7,154 bases of DNA, from the NCBI GenBank assembly GCA_003164475.1, contig PLTL01000306.1:1-7154 (forward strand), written 5' to 3'. The translations under genes and the position numbers were made by a program. Of the stretch, positions 5,087 to 7,154 are shown piece by piece. The notes under the pieces were generated by a model, which searched no databases, was not told where the DNA came from, and worked only from the letters and a program-made list of their open reading frames with translations. This stretch comes from Candidatus Dormiibacterota bacterium (GTDB lineage Bacteria > Chloroflexota > Dormibacteria > UBA8260 > Bog-877). How positions within the stretch are numbered: position 1 is the stretch's first letter; each line of letters opens with the position of its first letter.

Positions 5087-5659
5087 CTAGTGCCGCCATC
5101 GGGCCTCGGCGACGTGATGCCACCAGGACAGGCGCCGCTCGACCAGGCGATCCAGGCTGAAGCGGCTCGGGGCGGACTCGTGGTCGAGCGCAAGCAGAGC
5201 CAGCAACACGACCGCGTAGATCACTGCCGTGCCGATGTCGGTTGCACCGGCGGTGTAGGGGCCGCCAAAGCCCTCGGCCGTCGCCCACACGAGCAACATG
5301 AACAGGGCCGCGCTGACGTAGGCGAACTTGCGCGCCAAGCCGAGGATCAAGGCCGCCGCAATCAGGGTCTCGATGACCGCCGTGGCGTAGGCAAAGAGGT
5401 CTGCCCGGGGCTGGACCAGGGTGATCCAGAAGTGGAACCAGCCGTGCAGCCAAGCGGGCTGACCCTGGGCTGCTGTCTTGAGGATCCCGATGTACTCGGA
5501 GCGGAACGCTGGCTGCCACTTCAGCCAGGCATCGATGGCAAAGATCAGCCCGAAGACGATCCGGAGCAGATCCTTGGCGCGAAGCCCAACCGCTGGCGGA
5601 AGCCCCTGGCCCTCAGTCGTAGAAGGCTGCGTTGGAGTCGGAGTGTACGGATCGCCCAT
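5087..5659 (-). CDS. DoxX-family integral membrane protein
   Basis: The 190-residue product has four predicted membrane helices at about 29-46, 87-108, 110-127 and 142-158, after a Pro/Thr-rich cytosolic N-terminus. The layout, the first-helix style (LLRIVFGLIFAIDAWLKW), the ADLFAYATAVIETLIAAALILGLA helix pair and a loop with GGPYTAG resemble the DoxX / thiosulfate:quinone oxidoreductase small-subunit superfamily. Members are linked to quinone-dependent redox reactions or membrane redox stress, but most, including this one, have no proven substrate; no DoxA-like partner gene is seen. The C-terminus is Arg/Trp/His-rich. The ATG at 5659 is preferred over the GTG immediately before it, because AGGAGG then lies six bases upstream. 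It is followed by 340 gene-free bases, so it probably forms its own transcript. Confidence 0.75.
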   Translation of the reverse strand: MGDPYTPTPTQPSTTEGQGLPPAVGLRAKDLLRIVFGLIFAIDAWLKWQPAFRSEYIGILKTAAQGQPAWLHGWFHFWITLVQPRADLFAYATAVIETLIAAALILGLARKFAYVSAALFMLLVWATAEGFGGPYTAGATDIGTAVIYAVVLLALLALDHESAPSRFSLDRLVERRLSWWHHVAEARWRH

Positions 5660-5953
5660 CACAGTCCTCCTACTCGGGAGAGACCTCCGAAGCCGATCTC
5701 CCCGACGGTTTTCCAGTCAGCGACCAGGGCCACGTGCGCCAATCCCCGTGCCTCGGCTGCGCTCCTCCGCGCATCGTAGCTCGGGACTGGGGTCAGCCCC
5801 CGGCCCTCACCGGGTTCGGCGAGCCGCCTGCGCGCGCTCCGGTACCCGCGGGGGCGCGGTCGGTTCCTCGTCGCGCCGCGACCATCCCAGTCGCCATCGG
5901 GCCCGGAATCGGGGACCGGGAAGTCCCGAGGGCTCCAGCGACGAGGGAGCCGA
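5660..5953. other. Intergenic region upstream of the DoxX gene
   Basis: This 294-base gap separates the four-cysteine lipoprotein gene from DoxX; both are minus strand. It contains AGGAGG for DoxX, a possible hairpin just after the lipoprotein stop, and GGGAGA/TCTCCC (5676-5702) which could fold in the DoxX leader. A minus-strand open frame ending TGA at 5659-5661 overlaps the DoxX start, but its composition is Arg/Pro-rich and not convincing as a gene. No promoter with both elements was found. Confidence 0.45.
5931..5951 (-). terminator. Stem-loop just past the lipoprotein stop
   Basis: GGCTCC and GGAGCC form a 6-bp stem with a 9-base loop, starting 2 bases after the TGA of the lipoprotein gene on the minus strand. 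A second short stem (CGGGA/TCCCG) follows. There is no T-run. Its position suggests transcript termination or 3' end protection. Confidence 0.35.
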
Positions 5954-6505
5954 TCAGGAACCCAGGGGACCACTTCCTCGGAACGTCTGGCTGCTCGGAT
6001 GGGCCAGCCCAATGGCCAGCCCGATAGCACGCCAGAACTGGGGCGAGCGAGCGACCCACCTGGTCACTCCCAGGCCGCCGACCTGCTGGCAACCGGCCGG
6101 ACGCACCGTCACATCGGGGAAGGACCGCCTCCCCGCGAAGAAGCTCAGGTGGTAGACGATCCCGAAATCTGCCGGGCAGATGACCCCGGTCGGCATCTTG
6201 GGAAGCGCGCACAACGCCCGCGCCGCCACCTGCACACGGCGGGTGGCAGTGACCGTGACCTCCGCCGGGAAGCTGAAGGTGAAGTGATTCTGGGCAAGCT
6301 CGTCGACCCGGCGCACGACGAGCCGGTCAAGCTTCGGCACCATCTGGCAGAGCGACGAACTGGTCAGAGAGATTGGCAGCGACGACGCCGGCGCGGCGGG
6401 AGCGGTGGAGCTTCGAGAGGGGGCACACCCGGCCACCGTCACCGCGACCGCCATCGCGATGGCCGCCAGGGCACCATCCCTGATCCTGGGGGCCGCGAAA
6501 TTCAC
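5954..6505 (-). CDS. Four-cysteine lipoprotein, conserved-looking, function unknown
   Basis: The 183-residue product has a lipoprotein signal: a basic start (RIRD), a hydrophobic core (~11-24) and lipobox VAGC with Cys27, then a Ser/Ala/Pro tether. The mature part contains LVVRRVDELAQNHFTFSFP, ALCALPKMPTGVICPADFGIVYHLSF, and RPAGCQQVGGLG then a WVARSPQFWRAIGLAIGL helix. From memory this resembles small secreted proteins common in soil actinobacteria, of unknown function. Cys53, Cys99, Cys110 and Cys139 could form two disulfides outside the cell. I prefer the GTG at 6505 because GGGAG lies seven bases before it and it leaves a compact signal peptide; an ATG at 6529 is the main alternative. The frame is open back to 6757, but that extension is Arg/Gly/Pro-rich and would put the signal in the middle of the protein. 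Confidence 0.72.
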   Translation of the reverse strand: MNFAAPRIRDGALAAIAMAVAVTVAGCAPSRSSTAPAAPASSLPISLTSSSLCQMVPKLDRLVVRRVDELAQNHFTFSFPAEVTVTATRRVQVAARALCALPKMPTGVICPADFGIVYHLSFFAGRRSFPDVTVRPAGCQQVGGLGVTRWVARSPQFWRAIGLAIGLAHPSSQTFRGSGPLGS

Positions 6506-6540
6506 CAGCCTGCTCCCGTGCTCATGCATCCATATGACGT

Positions 6541-6552
6541 GACCGGCCGGTC
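6541..6552. promoter_or_regulatory. 12-bp palindrome upstream of the lipoprotein gene
   Basis: GACCGGCCGGTC is a perfect palindrome 36 bases upstream of the GTG at 6505, in an otherwise featureless 238-base gap (6506-6743). CATATG at 6531-6536 next to it could be a poor -10. An operator is possible, but a 12-bp GC palindrome is not rare in DNA of this composition. Confidence 0.25.
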
Positions 6553-6743
6553 GTTGGTTCCCTCCCCGGGGCTGACCTGGGCGCCCGCAACCCGACACCC
6601 CATTCGGCGGCAGGCCCGGCCGCCTCCCGGCACCGGGTTGCCCTCGGCCCGTCGGTCCCGCCCTGATCGCTTCGGCCACGATGGGACTGAGTTGGGCCCG
6701 GGCTGGGACGGCACGGTGCCAAGCAGCCAACCTCTCCCGTTCG

Positions 6744-6853
6744 TCAACAGGGGACAAAAGGGACGTCCGGCTGTCGACGACCGCCGGTCACGCCGGCGGG
6801 CCCCGGGGCGATGCCCGTTCCTGCCTCAGCGGGGCGTGCCGGGCTGAGCCCGG
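6744..6853 (-). ncRNA. Possible omega-RNA-like structured 3' end of the TnpB remnant
   Basis: Within the last ~110 bases of the remnant are CCGGGC/GCCCGG (6839-6853, 3-base loop), GGGC/GCCC (6806-6816), and a perfect 7-bp stem CCGCCGG/CCGGCGG with a 5-base loop (6781-6799). In IS200/IS605 elements the guide RNA scaffold overlaps the 3' end of tnpB and the element's right end. The position and hairpin density fit that, but the element boundary and guide segment cannot be placed by eye. Confidence 0.35.
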
Positions 6854-7154
6854 TCTGACCTCCCCTGGGACAGGCGCTTCCCCTCTCCCCCGCAGTGGGG
6901 GCAACGTCCGGGTGCGCCCACCCGGCGAGGTTGATCGCGGCGTTGAGGTCCTCGATCACGATACGGCCGTGGCTCTTGGCCAGATTCGTGGTCAGCTGGT
7001 GCAGGTGATCTCGGCGCAGATCGGCCACCACCTCGCCATTGGACATCGTGGCCAGGGTGAGCACGCCGAGGTCGACCCCGACCGGGTCGTCGTGGCCGTT
7101 GCTCGCCACCACCGCCCGGTCGACCTCGGAGCCGAAGGCCACGTACCAGCGTCC
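6744..7154 (-). pseudogene. TnpB (IS200/IS605-type) remnant with two in-frame internal losses, partial at window edge
   Basis: The frame is open to the right edge and reads GRWYVAF at once, a familiar TnpB stretch, so the gene starts outside. Then VGVDLGVLTLATMSNGEVVA carries the RuvC-I aspartate (7073-7071), and LRRDHLHQLTTNLAKSHGRIVIEDLN carries the RuvC-II glutamate (6953-6951). In full-length TnpB, tens of residues with helices separate GEVV from the LRR-LHxLTT segment, and about 80-100 residues separate EDLN from the final DLNAAxNLAxWA. Here EDLN runs straight into AAINLAGWA, so the intervening lid, the CxxC zinc finger and most of RuvC-III are gone. The second join looks like recombination between two DLN-encoding stretches. 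Cleavage activity is not expected. TnpB is an RNA-guided nuclease; no TnpA gene is seen. The C-terminal tail is Gly/Pro/Arg-rich, as in many actinobacterial copies. Confidence 0.8.

Noticed and set aside
4907..5779. 290-codon plus-strand open frame
   Set aside because: It runs antisense to the DoxX gene and has an Arg/Gly/Pro/Gln-rich composition without domains; it is a GC-rich antisense frame.
5659..6030. Minus-strand frame whose TGA overlaps the DoxX start
   Set aside because: The overlap looks like translational coupling, but most of the peptide is Arg/Pro-rich, it is antisense-free only by chance, and it runs across the lipoprotein 3' end in another frame.
6506..6757. Upstream extension of the four-cysteine lipoprotein to 6757
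   Set aside because: The added ~84 residues are low-complexity and overlap the TnpB remnant's end, and would bury the lipoprotein signal inside the protein.
5999..6847. 282-codon plus-strand open frame
   Set aside because: It lies antisense to the lipoprotein and TnpB remnant and is very rich in Arg, Gly, Pro and His; no motif or ribosome site supports it.

Overview
The window is GC-rich, with G/C-biased third codon positions. It looks like a chromosomal segment from a high-GC Gram-positive-type bacterium: Actinomycetota or a relative such as Chloroflexota or 'Candidatus Dormibacterota'. The clues are an actinobacterial-type SerC C-terminus, a type-2 PyrF, lipoproteins with short lipoboxes, Pro-Thr linkers, and several starts that look leaderless. 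The lineage is an inference from protein style; no rRNA is present.

Left part (1-2171, + strand): the 3' end of serC (serine/PLP biosynthesis); an unrecognised membrane protein with a degenerate sigma-region-2-like cytosolic domain, one membrane helix and a Pro-Thr-rich outer segment; and a complete XerC/XerD-type tyrosine recombinase whose GTG start lies inside the 3' end of the previous gene. Its stop overlaps a convergent gene by 8 bases.

Middle (2164-4080): a minus-strand operon reads from about 3975 leftward: a small CxxC...CxxC zinc-ribbon protein, pyrF (overlapping by GTGA), then an SH3b-domain lipoprotein that may also have its own leaderless promoter. Divergent from it is a tRNA-Pro(GGG) with encoded CCA.

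Right part (4081-7154): this is gene-sparse. A 460-base region after the tRNA holds three tandem stem-loops and a perfect 26-bp palindrome. Then, all on the minus strand, come a 67-residue ribbon-helix-helix-like protein, a DoxX-family membrane protein, a four-cysteine lipoprotein, and at the right edge a TnpB (IS200/IS605-type) remnant. The remnant has lost two internal blocks in frame but remains open, and is followed by hairpins resembling the omega-RNA end of such elements.

The genes do not form one obvious pathway. Serine and pyrimidine biosynthesis, chromosome-dimer resolution and a tRNA are housekeeping; the envelope proteins and small regulators are accessory. No complete novel defence or mobile system is visible. 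The most unusual items are the 26-bp palindrome, the sigma-like membrane protein and the minimised TnpB.
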